Source of the DNA: Stenotrophomonas maltophilia
Lineage (GTDB): Bacteria > Pseudomonadota > Gammaproteobacteria > Xanthomonadales > Xanthomonadaceae
Assembly (NCBI RefSeq): GCF_013464915.1
Contig: NZ_RAVT01000005.1
Span: forward strand, 11,776 to 43,969
Direction of reading: 5' to 3'
DNA: 32,194 nucleotides
Shown here: positions 16,284-23,568 of the stretch, piece after piece
Layout: each line of letters starts with the position of its first letter
Numbering within the stretch: position 1 is the stretch's first letter
Made by a program: the position numbers and the translations under genes
Notes under the pieces: model-generated
Database searches by the model: none
What the model saw: only the letters and a program-made list of their open reading frames with translations
Told to the model about the DNA's origin: nothing

Positions 16284-16606
16284 GCCACCAGCTGCAGGGT
16301 CAGAAAGAAGATCACCAGCACGGTGTTCAGCCCCCAGGCCACGGTCAGCCCGCGCGCGGCCACGCCCAGATTGGGGTTGTGCGCAGTAGGCGCCGCCCGC
16401 CACACCGCCGGGATGATCCAGCCGGTATAGAGCAGCAGCACGGCAAAGACCCCCAACAGCAGCGGGGTGCGCTGGTTGGCCAGGGCCCAGAGGGCCACCG
16501 CCCACAGAATGTTGCTGGGAATGACGCCCTGCAGCCAGAACACACTCCAGAGCCGTGAACGCCCCGGGGTATCGGGTGTCGGATGCAGGGAAGCGGCGGC
16601 GGTCAT
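16277..16606 (-). CDS. Small multi-pass membrane protein
   Basis: The 109-aa protein has three or four hydrophobic segments at about residues 20-44, 49-68 and 86-106. The loop after the second segment contains HNPNLG. AAGGAG lies 5 bases before the ATG at 16606, supporting real translation. The family is not recognised and no catalytic motif is visible. Its stop interlocks with that of the convergent gene at 15879-16283. A role in membrane stress or transport would be guesswork. Confidence 0.75.
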   Translation of the reverse strand: MTAAASLHPTPDTPGRSRLWSVFWLQGVIPSNILWAVALWALANQRTPLLLGVFAVLLLYTGWIIPAVWRAAPTAHNPNLGVAARGLTVAWGLNTVLVIFFLTLQLVAQ

Positions 16607-17174
16607 AAGTCTCCTTCTGGTTAGGAAACGTGCCGGACCAGCCTGCGCTTGGTGGCTGGGAACGTCAACCCGAGTCGCACGTCACGCTTTGGCGCCGGTT
16701 GGGCCCCGCCAGGCTCGACTCAGGCTCGCGCGGAGCCTGTCGCTATCGCCCCTCCCCACCTGCTCCCTCCCACTTCCCAACCTCGACATCTGTCGCAGAT
16801 TGCACGATGCGGGCGGATCACCACGCCAGCCAGCGCTGGCAGTGCTTAACAGCGTGGGAGAATGCTGAAAGCGTCTTCAATCGAGTGATGTTTGCAACTG
16901 TTCTGATTGGCATTGCTCAGCGCCAGGGGCTCAGATGGCGTGCCACCGGAAAAGGGTGGCCGGGTTTCGAATCCCGAGTTGGTCCTGAGTGATTGCGCTT
17001 GCCAGTCGGCGTCCACATTCCGTGGCGCCGGCTGGCAATCCGTCTGCCGGCTATGGCGGGCGGTGCGTGGGGGCGTTCGCGCCCACCGGCTTGGGACCAA
17101 CCCGGATTCGAACCACGTACCGCCCGCCACTTTTATGGGTGGCGGCTACCGATTGCCCTGCACGGAGCCCTGCC
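16607..17174. other. 568-bp stretch without a credible gene; second half strongly structured
   Basis: Positions 16607-16930 show no convincing gene: several frames stay open, as is normal at this GC content, but none has a ribosome site and family-like composition together. From 16930 to 17130 the strand is dense in inverted repeats, described separately. A frame starting MGGGYRLPCTEPCHE at 17136 runs into the next gene in another phase and could be a leader peptide; support is weak. Confidence 0.6.
16942..17128 (+). ncRNA. Candidate structured RNA or leader with tRNA T-arm-like repeats
   Basis: Successive inverted repeats are: GCCACC/GGTGGC (16942-16960); CGGG/CCCG around TTTCGAAT (16961-16976); a 40-nt hairpin from TTGCCAG to CTGGCAA (16999-17038) with about 17 paired bases; and GGCGGGCGGTGCGTGG (17055-17070) pairing with CCACGTACCGCCCGCC (17113-17128), enclosing GGGCG-TTCG-CGCCC (17071-17084), a classic stable UUCG tetraloop. 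In addition 16966-16985 can pair with 17094-17112 over 9 plus 8 bp, which would compete or form a pseudoknot. No tRNA can be folded on either strand. Strand is chosen because a gene starts at 17175; function is unknown. Confidence 0.5.
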
Positions 17175-17549
17175 ATGAACGAATCGGACGTCCCCCACCT
17201 GCACGCCTATCGCAGCACCGCCCCTGACGACGGTTCGCCATCGGCTGCGCCTGTGGTGGACCGGAACACCTTCATTGCCAACCTCAACCGCATCGGCTCC
17301 GGTGCGGCGGCCGATGGCCAACCCTGGCCGGAGCGGCATCAGCTGCCCGGGCGCTGCCTGGCCCTGGCCGATGCCGATTGCGCGTTGAGCGGGTTGCGGG
17401 TGGTGCTGGAAATGCTGCCGGCGGCGGAACGCACCCGGCAGAACGGCGAACCGGAAGAGTACGTGGGCGACCGGGTGATGGAGGGGTTGGTACTAGCCAG
17501 CCAGTCGTTGTGCGCGCAGGCGGTGGGGCGGTTGCAGCTTGACGTGTGA
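17175..17549 (+). CDS. Unrecognised 124-aa protein downstream of the structured leader
   Basis: The protein starts MNESDVPHLHAYRSTAPD. The first 30 residues look disordered; from VVDRNTFIANLNRIGSG onward it is mostly helical, with LALADADCALSGLRVVLEML and VGDRVMEGLVLASQSLCAQA suggesting two amphipathic helices. GGAG lies 8 bases before the ATG. There is no signal peptide. The architecture recalls small pseudomonad proteins such as DUF6124/DUF3077 (a long structured leader followed by a short helical protein), but I cannot assign a family. It is convergent with the hydrolase gene at 17645-18655. Confidence 0.72.
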   Translation: MNESDVPHLHAYRSTAPDDGSPSAAPVVDRNTFIANLNRIGSGAAADGQPWPERHQLPGRCLALADADCALSGLRVVLEMLPAAERTRQNGEPEEYVGDRVMEGLVLASQSLCAQAVGRLQLDV

Positions 17550-17644
17550 CGTCGTGCGACGCGACGGCCGACCGGGCAGAGGTATCACGCTGCCTCGTAC
17601 TTCATTTGTCTGCCATTCGCGGGCGTGCAGCCACCATCACCCGC

Positions 17645-18655
17645 TCAGGGCTGCTTCGTCACCCACGCCCAGACACGTGTCCAAATCTCCGGTGCGATCG
17701 AGATGCGCTTGCCCGGACGGTCTGGATCAGTCACCCGCATCCCGTGGTCGGCCTCCGGATAGACCCAGTAGTCAAGGTTGCTGCGGCCGCGCGACAGGAA
17801 CGACACCATCGCGAAATCGGTGTTGATGATCGGGGCCTTGTCGTCGTCGCCGCCCTGCACCAGCAGCAAGGGGATCTCCAGCGCCAGCATGTCCTCCACC
17901 ACGGCATGCGTACCAAATCCCGACCAGCGCCGGTTGGTCTCGCCCATGAACTGTTGCTCCAGACCGAGCGGATTGGCATGGATCGCCTTGATGGCCGCGA
18001 AGACCTCCTCGACGGCGGCCTGCGCTTCGGCGCGGGTGATCTCGCCTCGTTCAGCACGCAGCCGTTGCTCGATGATGAAGTCCTGGTACTGCGGCAAGGC
18101 CAGTCCGCCCCACCCTACAGCCTTGTCCGCGTGTACCAGGCCTGCCACCGCAAAGACATACTGCGCTCCCTCGGATCCGCCCATGATCACGACCTGGTCA
18201 ATTCTGTCCCCCAGCGTGCGGCGCGCTGCGGCAACGGCCAGCACCGTGCGCGCGATCAACGTGTCGCGCGCGAGCCCCGCACGGTAGGCGGGCCCATCCA
18301 ACGGAAGCGGTCGTCCCTTGGCCGGGTCCAGGCGCATCTCGGCTGAAAACGGAACGCCGGGCTTGTCCACCAGCAGGAAGTGCGCGCGGTCGCGAAATGC
18401 GAAGAGATCGCGGGGAAAACTGGTTCCCTGGCTGCCGTCGCTGAAACGCTGGAAGTGCGGGAACGCACCTGAGCCTGGCAGCCATACCACCAGCGGACCC
18501 TTTTCCTCCGGGTTGACGTTGTCGATGTGCCAGCCAATGTCCCCCAGGGCCGGGTCATGTACCACATGGCTATCGAACTGCGCAGGCGTTGCCGCCTCCA
18601 GCGCAGCCGCCGGCATTGCCAGGACAGCCAGCGCCACCGCCAGGATCAACCGCAT
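17645..18655 (-). CDS. Secreted alpha/beta hydrolase
   Basis: The 336-aa protein has a Sec signal peptide (MRLILAVALAVLAMPAAALEA) and an alpha/beta hydrolase fold. The oxyanion strand region is VVWLPGSGAF (56-65), the nucleophile elbow is GGSEGA with S161, an acidic patch at D270-D272 follows the strand LLLVQGG, and the likely catalytic histidine is H304 in ADHGM. The substrate cannot be read from the sequence; esterase, lipase or peptidase activity are all possible. It should act in the periplasm or outside. The gene stands alone, with GGGGAAG before the ATG. Confidence 0.82.
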   Translation of the reverse strand: MRLILAVALAVLAMPAAALEAATPAQFDSHVVHDPALGDIGWHIDNVNPEEKGPLVVWLPGSGAFPHFQRFSDGSQGTSFPRDLFAFRDRAHFLLVDKPGVPFSAEMRLDPAKGRPLPLDGPAYRAGLARDTLIARTVLAVAAARRTLGDRIDQVVIMGGSEGAQYVFAVAGLVHADKAVGWGGLALPQYQDFIIEQRLRAERGEITRAEAQAAVEEVFAAIKAIHANPLGLEQQFMGETNRRWSGFGTHAVVEDMLALEIPLLLVQGGDDDKAPIINTDFAMVSFLSRGRSNLDYWVYPEADHGMRVTDPDRPGKRISIAPEIWTRVWAWVTKQP

Positions 18656-19082
18656 GTCTTCCCCTTGATCTGCTTATGGAACATTCCCGCAAATTGCACA
18701 CTGGGGTGCCAGGCCACAAGTGCAGAACGTATCCATGCGTACCACGATGGGGCAGCGCCACGCGTTCAAGCAGGCCGACAGTGCACGCGTGCAGCCAGCT
18801 GCCGCCGGTGATGGCCGTCGACTACGCGGTGCTGACCGGACAACTGGATGCACCCGGTGCGGAGACCCCGCGCACGATGGCGGACCTGCCGGTTGCGCTG
18901 CTGACTGTGACCCAGCTCGCTGCAGAGCGCTGTTCTTCCCGGCAATGCGTTCACGCAAGCAGTTCCCTGGGGCCAGCAACCCGATACCAAATGTCTGCTC
19001 GTGGCGATTGCCACCGGACTGATCATCGTCGCGCTCCATCGCCGAGGCAGCCCGTACATCCGGATAACCACAGGACGGATTA
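18656..19082. other. 427-bp stretch without a confident gene; possible decayed coding remnant
   Basis: No frame combines a start, a ribosome site and a protein-like sequence over the whole stretch. On the plus strand two adjacent pieces look coding-like in different frames: about 18807-18895 (AVDYAVLTGQLDAPGAE followed by TMADLPVALLTVTQ) and about 18916-19077 (SAVLPGNAFTQAVPWGQQ then CLLVAIATGLIIVALHRR, a probable membrane segment). They could be a frameshifted relic of one gene. Support is weak. Confidence 0.35.
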
Positions 19083-19388
19083 TCAGGACCGAGACGCTTT
19101 CTTCCGGCGCCGCCTGCGGCCCCGCTTCGCGGCGGGTTGCGCGCCCAGACCCTCCGTCAGGGCGGTATGCCCGGCCAGCAATGCACAACCAAACATCGTC
19201 ATCGCAGAAGCCACTTCGTAGGCCCGCCAACCGAAGTACTGGCTGATGGCAATTCCCATTCCACACAGCCTTCCACACCGCGTACTGGTCGGGCCCAGAC
19301 CATGGATAAGCACCAGTACGCCCAACAGGATCGCCAGCGCCGCCATGGCCAAGCATGCGAAGAAAATGAAAGGTCGATGGATGCGCAT
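19083..19388 (-). CDS. Small membrane protein with basic C-terminal tail
   Basis: The 101-aa product has two hydrophobic segments, residues about 5-30 (FIFFACLAMAALAILLGVLVLIHGL) and about 55-75, and a strongly basic tail (KRGRRRRRKKASRS). The frame is open upstream to 19532, but the ATG at 19388 gives the natural start MRIHRPFIFF. No strong ribosome site is visible. The basic tail would remain in the cytoplasm. The family is not recognised. Confidence 0.6.
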   Translation of the reverse strand: MRIHRPFIFFACLAMAALAILLGVLVLIHGLGPTSTRCGRLCGMGIAISQYFGWRAYEVASAMTMFGCALLAGHTALTEGLGAQPAAKRGRRRRRKKASRS

Positions 19389-19616
19389 GGGCGTGCCGCG
19401 GTTTCCCGGTGTGAGAGGCAGCGCAACGGGGCAACCAGCCGACAGGGGGCACCCAGCTCCAGCATCATCCTGGACGGCTGCCTCCTTGCGCCACAGCAAC
19501 GCATCATCCATGCACGCCGCGCTCAACGTCAACGTGCTGGCACCATTGAAGCCGCACTGTTCCGGCCCAGGCCTCCGTGCTAGCGTGCGCCAACAATCTC
19601 TTCACGGAGTGCATGG

Positions 19617-20243
19617 ATGCGCAGCGGAGCAGGAACTGGACTGATCATGGCCTGCGTGGCCCTTGCGACGACGGCAGTTGCAACGGCGGCGACACCCACC
19701 GCACCCCCTGGTGATCGCAGCCAGGACTTCGTGCAGACACGGGCCATCGAGGCGCGCTGCCAGAAGACACTGCCCGGCCTGGAACTGCAGTTGCAGGAGG
19801 GCCGCAAGCACTGGCTGTCGACGCTCGACACCGCGCAGTTGCGGGCCGCCGAGGCCTATGCCAGCAGCAAGGAGGGCAAGGCACTGGAAAAGGGCGTGGA
19901 ACGCGATGCCTCCCGCGCGTTCGGTCGCAATACCTTGTCCGCCGCGGCGACCTGCGTTGGCCTGCTCGCCGAATATGGCCCGGCTCATCCGCTGCCTGCC
20001 GGAACGGCAATGCCGGCCGACCGGGTGCAGCACTACATGCTGCACTTCGCGCCGATGGCGCTGGCCCGGCTGCAATGCGCGCACCTGGAGGGCATCGACG
20101 TGACAACCCAGCCCGATGGTTCGGAAACCTGGCAGTACCGGGCCTGCGGCCGGACCGAATCCGTGCGCATGGCCCCGCTCGGGCAGAGCTGGTCGATGAG
20201 CGATGCGGACCGCAATCGCCTGTTCGATGCCCTGACCCGATAG
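19617..20243 (+). CDS. Exported protein of unknown function
   Basis: The 208-aa protein begins with a Sec signal peptide (MRSGAGTGLIMACVALATTA, cleavage probably after ATA-A near residue 24). The mature part is mainly helical and contains four Cys (in EARCQK, AATCVGLL, RLQCAHLEG and YRACGRTE), which could form two disulfides in the periplasm. GGAG lies 8 bases before the ATG. It opens a run of four plus-strand genes, three of them exported or lipoprotein-like, with only 59 bp to the next. No family was recognised. Confidence 0.72.
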   Translation: MRSGAGTGLIMACVALATTAVATAATPTAPPGDRSQDFVQTRAIEARCQKTLPGLELQLQEGRKHWLSTLDTAQLRAAEAYASSKEGKALEKGVERDASRAFGRNTLSAAATCVGLLAEYGPAHPLPAGTAMPADRVQHYMLHFAPMALARLQCAHLEGIDVTTQPDGSETWQYRACGRTESVRMAPLGQSWSMSDADRNRLFDALTR

Positions 20244-20302
20244 GCCCGACGACATTCCACGTGGACGCACGCACGATGTTTCCACTCTGCATCTGGACCA
20301 GA

Positions 20303-20728
20303 ATGCGATCCCTCCTTGCATTGACGGTCTGCACGGCGCTCGGCGCCTGCGGACTGGTGATGGACAGCTCGTTCGACACCCAGCAGCAGGCCATCGACGC
20401 CGACATGGTGAACAAGGGATGGGTTCCCGGTTGGGTGCCCCACGAGGCGACCAAGCTGAGCGAGGTGCACGACCTCGACTCAAACACCAGCGCGCTGGCG
20501 TTCGCCAAGCCCCCTGCGATACCACTGCAGCTGCCTGCGGATTGCCAGGCAACCACATTCAACAACAGTGATCCTGTTGCATTCAATCGACACTGGTGGC
20601 CTGGCAACGCGACGCTCAGCGCGTCGTACCGCGTCTTTCGCTGCGCGCCCGAATCCGGGAAATCAGTCTTCGTCGCCATCAACAGGACCGAAGACCACGT
20701 GCTTTTCTGGCGAACCTACGCGCGGTGA
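20303..20728 (+). CDS. Putative lipoprotein
   Basis: The 141-aa product starts MRSLLALTVCTALGAC: a type II signal peptide with lipobox LGAC at residues 13-16, so the Cys would be acylated. Residue +2 is Gly, which favours the outer membrane. The mature part has one Cys pair (ADCQATTF and FRCAPESG) and aromatic residues consistent with a small beta-rich domain (WVPGWVPHEATKLSEVHDLD, ATLSASYRVFRC, HVLFWRTYAR). An in-frame ATG at 20276 would add nine residues. The family is not recognised. Confidence 0.72.
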   Translation: MRSLLALTVCTALGACGLVMDSSFDTQQQAIDADMVNKGWVPGWVPHEATKLSEVHDLDSNTSALAFAKPPAIPLQLPADCQATTFNNSDPVAFNRHWWPGNATLSASYRVFRCAPESGKSVFVAINRTEDHVLFWRTYAR

Positions 20729-20763
20729 TGCGCGAGCGCCACCCCGCTCCTCCCCAGGAACCC

Positions 20764-21300
20764 ATGATGCCAGACGCACGTGCACGCTTCGCCGCCCTCG
20801 CCCTCGCCCTCTTCCTCCCGGCGTGCCTGCCGGCCTACGCCGCGGAGAACACCCCCGCCGACGTCAAAGCGATCGAACAGGTGGTCGAGTCCTTCCGCAC
20901 CTCGCTGATCAACAAGGACAAGCCGACCTACATGAGCCTGTTCTTCTCTGAAAAACCGGAAGACATCGGCTGGCAGTTTGTCTCCGAGGATGTGCGCCTG
21001 CAGGACATCCGCAAGGCCAAGCCCGATGCGATCAAGGCACGGCAGATTCCCGCCAACAACTTCATCGCACTGATCGACGGGGCGGTGGCCTCGCCGAAGC
21101 CGAAGGAGGAGACATTCTCCAACACGAAGATCGAGACGGATGGCGATGTAGCCTCGGTGTCGTTTGACTACAGCTTCCACGACGATGGAGTGAAGACCAA
21201 CTGGGGCAAGGAGATGTGGCAGCTGATCCGCACCGAACAGGGCTGGAAGATCTTCTCGGTGATCTATTCGATCCGCGATTCACGCAGCCCGGCCGAATGA
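20764..21300 (+). CDS. Exported NTF2-like (SnoaL/DUF4440-type) protein
   Basis: The 178-aa protein has a signal peptide (MMPDARARFAALALALFLPA, probable cleavage after AYA) and then the pattern of the cone-shaped NTF2-like fold: ADVKAIEQVVESFRTSLINK, DKPTYMSLFF, and a closing set of strands with VASVSFDYSFHDDGVKTNWG, MWQLIRTEQGWKIFSVIYS. This fold is used by binding proteins and some enzymes; no catalytic residues can be assigned. AGGA lies 5 bases before the first of two adjacent ATGs (20764, 20767). Its stop overlaps the next gene. Confidence 0.78.
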   Translation: MMPDARARFAALALALFLPACLPAYAAENTPADVKAIEQVVESFRTSLINKDKPTYMSLFFSEKPEDIGWQFVSEDVRLQDIRKAKPDAIKARQIPANNFIALIDGAVASPKPKEETFSNTKIETDGDVASVSFDYSFHDDGVKTNWGKEMWQLIRTEQGWKIFSVIYSIRDSRSPAE

Positions 21301-21977
21301 GTGATCTGTCAGACTGGTGCCCACCGTCCGTCCACGCCAGCCAGACCCCGATGACCCGGATTGCCGACCTCAACGCCGACCAGCTCGCCCACCACGCGCT
21401 CAACATCTTCATCGCCCAGGGCCGCCATGTGGAAGGCGCCCGCGTGATCTACCGGGCGCTGCAACTGGACCCGCACCATCCCGGTGCGCTGCGCTGCCTG
21501 AGCGATTTCCTGGCCCACGAAGGCACCGAACCGTTCGCAGCGGCCACGCTGGAACACGCCCTGTCCGGCACCGTTCCACTGAATGACGATGCGCGCCGGA
21601 TGCTGGATGACCTGCGTTTCCTCGACATCTGGTCCTGGGGATTTTCGCGGCACGTCTCCGGTGAAGCCAACCTCAGCGGCGAAGCCTTCCAGCAGCGCGA
21701 GGACTTCGTCTTCGATGGCCCGGCCTATGCGGCCTTCCTCAACACGGTCACCGAGCCGGCCGGATCGCTGCAGGGCGCCTTCCAGGCCGCGGTCCGCATC
21801 TGCGGGCTGATGTCCGGCCTGCTGCGTCATGCGGAGAAGGACAATCCTGCCTTCGATGACGTGCTGCGATCTTCCGCCTTCGTCGAGACCGAGGCGTACC
21901 CGGCATGGCTGGCCTCGCCGACTGATGAACTGGACACCCTCGACCAGGCCATCCAGGCGCAGCGCCAGGCCGGCTGA
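21297..21977 (+). CDS. TPR-like protein coupled to NTF2-like gene
   Basis: The 226-aa soluble protein has an apparent tetratricopeptide unit at about residues 28-80 (DQLAHHALNIFIAQGRHVEG then RVIYRALQLDPHHPGALRCL), which suggests protein-protein contact. The rest is helical, with LDIWSWGFSRHVSGE and a helix around AFQAAVRICGLMSGLLRHAE. The ATG at 21297 overlaps the preceding TGA (ATGA); an internal ATG at 21351 would remove 18 residues. There is no signal peptide, so it should be cytoplasmic, unlike its exported neighbours. A hairpin follows its stop. Confidence 0.72.
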   Translation: MSDLSDWCPPSVHASQTPMTRIADLNADQLAHHALNIFIAQGRHVEGARVIYRALQLDPHHPGALRCLSDFLAHEGTEPFAAATLEHALSGTVPLNDDARRMLDDLRFLDIWSWGFSRHVSGEANLSGEAFQQREDFVFDGPAYAAFLNTVTEPAGSLQGAFQAAVRICGLMSGLLRHAEKDNPAFDDVLRSSAFVETEAYPAWLASPTDELDTLDQAIQAQRQAG

Positions 21978-21989
21978 AGGAAAATCCAA

Positions 21990-22017
21990 CGGGCGTCCGA
22001 CGCTTTCCCGACGCCCG
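21990..22017 (+). terminator. Hairpin ending the small-protein cluster
   Basis: CGGGCGTC (21990-21997) pairs perfectly with GACGCCCG (22010-22017) around a 12-nt loop, 13 bases after the TGA of the TPR-like gene. No T-run follows, as is common in GC-rich bacteria. Confidence 0.5.
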
Positions 22018-22059
22018 CCTGCACATCCTGTCGTGAGGTCAATTCATGGCAGGACCGGC

Positions 22060-22452
22060 ATGCAGCCACCTCACCCCAGGGACAGCGGCAAGTACCCGCA
22101 CGGCAAGACCGGGCTTCGCCGCATCTTCCACACGCTGATCCATTCGCGCGATGGCTTCATCGCCACGTTCCGTGGCGAAGCGGCCTTCCGGCAGCTGTTG
22201 CTGCTGCATGCACTGCTGATGGTCGCGGCCTTCGTGCTGGACATCAGCACGATCGAGCGGGCCGTGGTGCTGGCCGTCTGCTTCATCAGCCTGCTGGTGG
22301 AGCTGCTCAACTCGGCCATCGAAGCGGTGGTCGACCGCATCTCGCTTGACCACCACCCACTGTCCAAGAACGCCAAGGACATGGGCAGCGCCGCACAGAC
22401 CACCGCACTGCTGATGGTCGGCACGGTGTGGGGCGTGATCCTGCTGGGTTAG
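22060..22452 (+). CDS. dgkA: Diacylglycerol kinase (DgkA family)
   Basis: The 130-aa membrane enzyme phosphorylates diacylglycerol to phosphatidic acid with ATP, recycling lipid left over from periplasmic glucan synthesis. The active-site helix VELLNSAIEAVVDRI is intact, with E81, N84 and E88 matching E. coli E69, N72 and E76. Three transmembrane helices are seen at about 45-62, 66-85 and 112-129. The N-terminus is a few residues longer than in E. coli (122 aa). AGGA precedes the ATG at 22060. It appears to be transcribed alone. Confidence 0.93.
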   Translation: MQPPHPRDSGKYPHGKTGLRRIFHTLIHSRDGFIATFRGEAAFRQLLLLHALLMVAAFVLDISTIERAVVLAVCFISLLVELLNSAIEAVVDRISLDHHPLSKNAKDMGSAAQTTALLMVGTVWGVILLG

Positions 22453-22465
22453 GTCACGCCCAAGC

Positions 22466-22484
22466 CGCCGGGCATGACCCGGCG
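22466..22484. terminator. Palindromic hairpin between convergent genes
   Basis: CGCCGGG-CATGA-CCCGGCG is a perfect 7-bp stem with a 5-nt loop, 13 bp after the dgkA stop and 18 bp from the stop of the peptidase on the opposite strand. It could serve both. Confidence 0.55.
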
Positions 22485-22502
22485 CTACCTCGTGTTGATA
22501 CG

Positions 22503-23423
22503 TTACTGCGCCGCCAGGGCGAAATCCAGGCCCGCACACACCGCCGCCACCTGGGCGTCGTTGCATTCCTGCGGGTTGGTACGCGGGCTGTCCGGGTAGA
22601 CCTCGGTGGTGGTGGCAAAGCGCGCATCGGTGAAGCCGGCGCAGGCGCCGATCGAACGCGATTCACCCCAGACCACGCCCGGCGACTGCAGCGGCAGGCC
22701 GACCAGATTGCCCGCGGCATCGGCCGGGGCGATATGGGTGACCGGGGCTACGGCGGTGATCAACGCTTTCTGGAACTCGGCCTGCGGGTCTTCGCTGTTG
22801 CCGATCACATAGAAACCATCCGGGATGGTGTCGCGCTCGAACGGCTTGCCGTCGCGGGCGCAGCGCGCAGGATCGAACTCATGCAGGTCGCTGTCGGTGG
22901 TCTCGTGCAGGTCCAGGTGCACCAGCAGGTTCGGCTTGCGCTCGGCCACCCAGGCCATCAGGGCGGCCGCTTCCTCGATCTGGCCACCGTCACGGAAGCT
23001 GCGGTTGGGGTCGATGGCATCCGGGTTCCAGCGCTGGATGCGCTCGTAGCCCCACGGGCTGACGCACGGCGCCACGATCAGGTTCAGCCGGCCCAGGTAA
23101 CGCTCGGCCTGCTGTTCCAGGAACTGCAGTGCGCCGTGCACGCCGCTGGTCTCGTAGCCATGCACGCCACCGGTGATCAGCGCGGTCGGCAGCGCCGGGT
23201 TCCAGTCGTGGTTGACCACCGCGAACAGCGGGTAATGGTCCGGCGCGTAGTCCAGCTGGCCGTACTGGATCACGTCGAAGCTGTCGTCCAGGCGTTCGAG
23301 CGCGGCCACCACGTCGTCGTGGTAGCTGCGCTGGCGCTGCTGGCGGGCCCGCCACTGTGCGCGTTCCGCGTCGCCCCAGGGCTGTCCGGGGGTGCCGATC
23401 GGGTAGAACTGCGCAACAGTCAT
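22503..23423 (-). CDS. M14-family zinc metallopeptidase / carboxypeptidase-like
   Basis: The 306-aa protein has the zinc carboxypeptidase fold. H88 and E91 (GGVHGYETSG) are metal ligands, N140/R141 (DPNRSF) is the substrate-carboxylate site, H173 in HLDLHETTDSD is the probable third ligand, and E274 (TTTEV) is the likely catalytic base. The pattern is close to the succinylglutamate desuccinylase/aspartoacylase branch as well as to small cytoplasmic M14 peptidases; substrate is unknown. There is no signal peptide from the start at 23423, where GGAG lies 8 bases upstream; an upstream extension to 23465 lacks support. The gene is divergent from the putative motor operon. Confidence 0.85.
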   Translation of the reverse strand: MTVAQFYPIGTPGQPWGDAERAQWRARQQRQRSYHDDVVAALERLDDSFDVIQYGQLDYAPDHYPLFAVVNHDWNPALPTALITGGVHGYETSGVHGALQFLEQQAERYLGRLNLIVAPCVSPWGYERIQRWNPDAIDPNRSFRDGGQIEEAAALMAWVAERKPNLLVHLDLHETTDSDLHEFDPARCARDGKPFERDTIPDGFYVIGNSEDPQAEFQKALITAVAPVTHIAPADAAGNLVGLPLQSPGVVWGESRSIGACAGFTDARFATTTEVYPDSPRTNPQECNDAQVAAVCAGLDFALAAQ

Positions 23424-23535
23424 TGGGGAACTCCAGGGGTCGAACGGATGGGTGCAGCCGGACATTCTAAGCCCTGTCGCGCCTGCGGGTGCCCTCCCCC
23501 GGCCCCGCCTTCATCCAGGCAGGGTCATCTGGTTG

Positions 23536-23541
23536 TAAAAT
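23536..23541 (+). promoter_or_regulatory. Possible -10 box of the DUF3348 operon
   Basis: TAAAAT, preceded by TTG, stands out in a GC-rich intergenic region, 27 bp before the chosen ATG. No good -35 box is placed at 16-18 bp. If real, the transcript would start near 23548, giving a very short leader, which agrees with the absence of a ribosome site. Confidence 0.3.
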
Positions 23542-23568
23542 CAACGGTTTTTGGCCCCTCACCCCTTG

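Noticed and set aside
16961-16990. T-arm-like GGGTTTCGAATCCC suggesting a tRNA
   Set aside because: The loop would have eight bases, and no acceptor, D-arm or anticodon arm can be placed on either strand; the inverse copy near 17094 fails likewise.
16907-17227. 106-aa plus-strand ORF through the structured region
   Set aside because: It spans all hairpins, has no ribosome site and a composition typical of translated repeats; only its last part is kept as a weak leader-peptide idea.
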